From assembly GCA_021794775.1 (NCBI GenBank), contig JAJYQG010000011.1, positions 1 through 7,202 on the forward strand: 7,202 nucleotides of DNA, written 5' to 3'. Shown in pieces: positions 6,293 through 7,202 of this stretch (its first letter is position 1; each line of letters begins with the position of its first letter). Source of the DNA: Pseudomonadota bacterium. GTDB taxonomy: Bacteria > Pseudomonadota > Gammaproteobacteria > Burkholderiales > Ferrovaceae. A program made the position numbers and the translations under genes. The notes beneath the pieces are model-generated. The model was not told the origin of the DNA and did no database searches. It saw only the letters and a list, made by a program, of their open reading frames with translations.

Positions 6293-7202
6293 GCGGGCAA
6301 GCAAAGCTTCGGCGCGCAGGGTATGGGGTGCGGCGGCGGTGATGCGTACGTCGATGAAGCGCCCGATCCATGCAGGATCGCCGGGAAAGTTGACGACGCG
6401 ATTGTTGTCGGTTCTGCCGCGCAGTTCGCGGCTGTCCCTCCGTGCCCGGCCATCCACCAGAATACGCTGGACGCTGCCGACCATGGATTGGCTGATGCGT
6501 TGGGACAGGGCATCGGTCTTGGCGAGCAAGGTTTGTACCCTGGCGCGCTTCAATTCCAGGGGGACGGTGTCTTCCAGCGCAGCGGCGGGCGTTCCCGGAC
6601 GCGGACTGTACATGAAGCCGTACCCTCCATCGAAGCCGACCTGATCGATCAAACGCAGGGTGGCCTCAAAGTCTTCCTCGGTTTCACCGGGGAAGCCAAC
6701 GATAAAGTCGCTGCTGATCGACAGGCCTGGGCGTGCCTGACGCAGCGCATCGACTTTGGCCAGAAATTCGTCGGCGCTGTAGCCCCGTTTCATGGCGGCC
6801 AGAATGCGGTCAGATCCCGACTGGAGCGGCAAGTGAATCTGACTGGCCAATTGGGGCAATTGGCCGTGGGCTGCAGCCAGGCGCGCGGTGACTTCAAGGG
6901 GATGGCTGGTGGTGTAACGCACCCGCTCAATGCCCGGAATGGCGCATACGGATCTCAGTAGCTCGGCAAAATCCACATCCCCTTCGTCGTTCAGTTCGAG
7001 GTAGGCGTTGACGTTTTGCCCCAGCAAGGTGACCTCGCAGACGCCCTGTTCGACCAGTTCGCGGATTTCTTTCAGGACGGCCTGGCTGGGGCGGGAAAAT
7101 TCTTCGCCACGGGTGTACGGCACGACGCAGAAACTGCAATATTTGCTGCAACCTTCCATGATCGAGACAAAGGCCGTAGGGCCTTCCACGCGCAGAGCCG
7201 GG
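6290..7202 (-). CDS. miaB: tRNA-2-methylthio-N6-dimethylallyladenosine synthase, C-terminal two thirds (5' end beyond window)
   Basis: Radical-SAM methylthiotransferase that adds the 2-methylthio group to i6A37 in tRNAs reading codons that begin with U. In the visible 303 residues the radical-SAM cluster CSKYCSFC lies near nucleotides 7127-7150, inside [20 protein letters not shown]. It is followed by [37 protein letters not shown] and [12 protein letters not shown]. The end, from about [12 protein letters not shown] to [15 protein letters not shown], is the TRAM RNA-binding domain. The first Cys is preceded by [11 protein letters not shown] as expected for MiaB; I judge RimO and MtaB less likely from these blocks. 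The reading frame is open through the window edge (Pro-Ala-Leu-Arg before Val-Glu-Gly-Pro). GTG at 7189 is therefore an internal Val and not a start. About 140 N-terminal residues carrying the UPF0004 domain with the second iron-sulfur cluster are missing. Confidence 0.96.
   Translation of the reverse strand, partial: PALRVEGPTAFVSIMEGCSKYCSFCVVPYTRGEEFSRPSQAVLKEIRELVEQGVCEVTLLGQNVNAYLELNDEGDVDFAELLRSVCAIPGIERVRYTTSHPLEVTARLAAAHGQLPQLASQIHLPLQSGSDRILAAMKRGYSADEFLAKVDALRQARPGLSISSDFIVGFPGETEEDFEATLRLIDQVGFDGGYGFMYSPRPGTPAAALEDTVPLELKRARVQTLLAKTDALSQRISQSMVGSVQRILVDGRARRDSRELRGRTDNNRVVNFPGDPAWIGRFIDVRITAAAPHTLRAEALLAR

Noticed and set aside
7187..7189. GTG as a possible start for the miaB fragment
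   Set aside because: The frame stays open to the window edge and the codon sits inside the conserved MiaB core just before [11 protein letters not shown], so it encodes an internal valine.

Overview
This window looks like core chromosome from a proteobacterium with moderately high G+C (judged by eye, not counted). All eight genes lie on the minus strand and read from high to low coordinates. In transcription order they are miaB (5' end off the window), ybeZ (phoH-like), ybeY, corC/ybeX, lnt, a dsbB-type gene, glyQ and glyS (3' end off the window). The run miaB-ybeZ-ybeY-ybeX-lnt is the familiar proteobacterial cluster. From memory, glyQ-glyS downstream of lnt is an arrangement of Betaproteobacteria and some relatives, and the DsbB sequence also looks betaproteobacterial. 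My best guess is therefore a betaproteobacterium or a close neighbour such as Acidithiobacillia. No rRNA, tRNA or lineage-specific marker is present to settle this.

Layout: positions 7202-6290 hold the catalytic radical-SAM half and TRAM domain of MiaB. Positions 6290-5313 hold the YbeZ ATPase, 5326-4856 the YbeY endoribonuclease, 4863-3985 the CBS-domain protein CorC/YbeX, and 3988-2498 the apolipoprotein N-acyltransferase Lnt. Positions 2501-2004 hold DsbB, 1997-1104 the glycyl-tRNA synthetase alpha chain, and 1107-1 the first 369 residues of the beta chain.

Packing is extreme. Six of the seven junctions overlap (1, 14, 8, 4, 4 and 4 nt) and the seventh, dsbB/glyQ, has a 6-nt gap. There is no room for an internal promoter or terminator outside coding sequence and no non-coding stretch worth describing. 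The genes are almost certainly one polycistronic unit with translational coupling at most junctions.

Functionally, the unit joins two themes. One is translation quality: tRNA ms2i6A modification by MiaB, 16S rRNA maturation and ribosome surveillance by YbeY, YbeZ and probably YbeX, and tRNA-Gly charging by GlyQS. The other is envelope biogenesis: lipoprotein N-acylation by Lnt and disulfide formation through DsbB. The one departure from the arrangement I expect is dsbB sitting between lnt and glyQ. I see no mobile element, CRISPR array, phage gene or previously undescribed system here.
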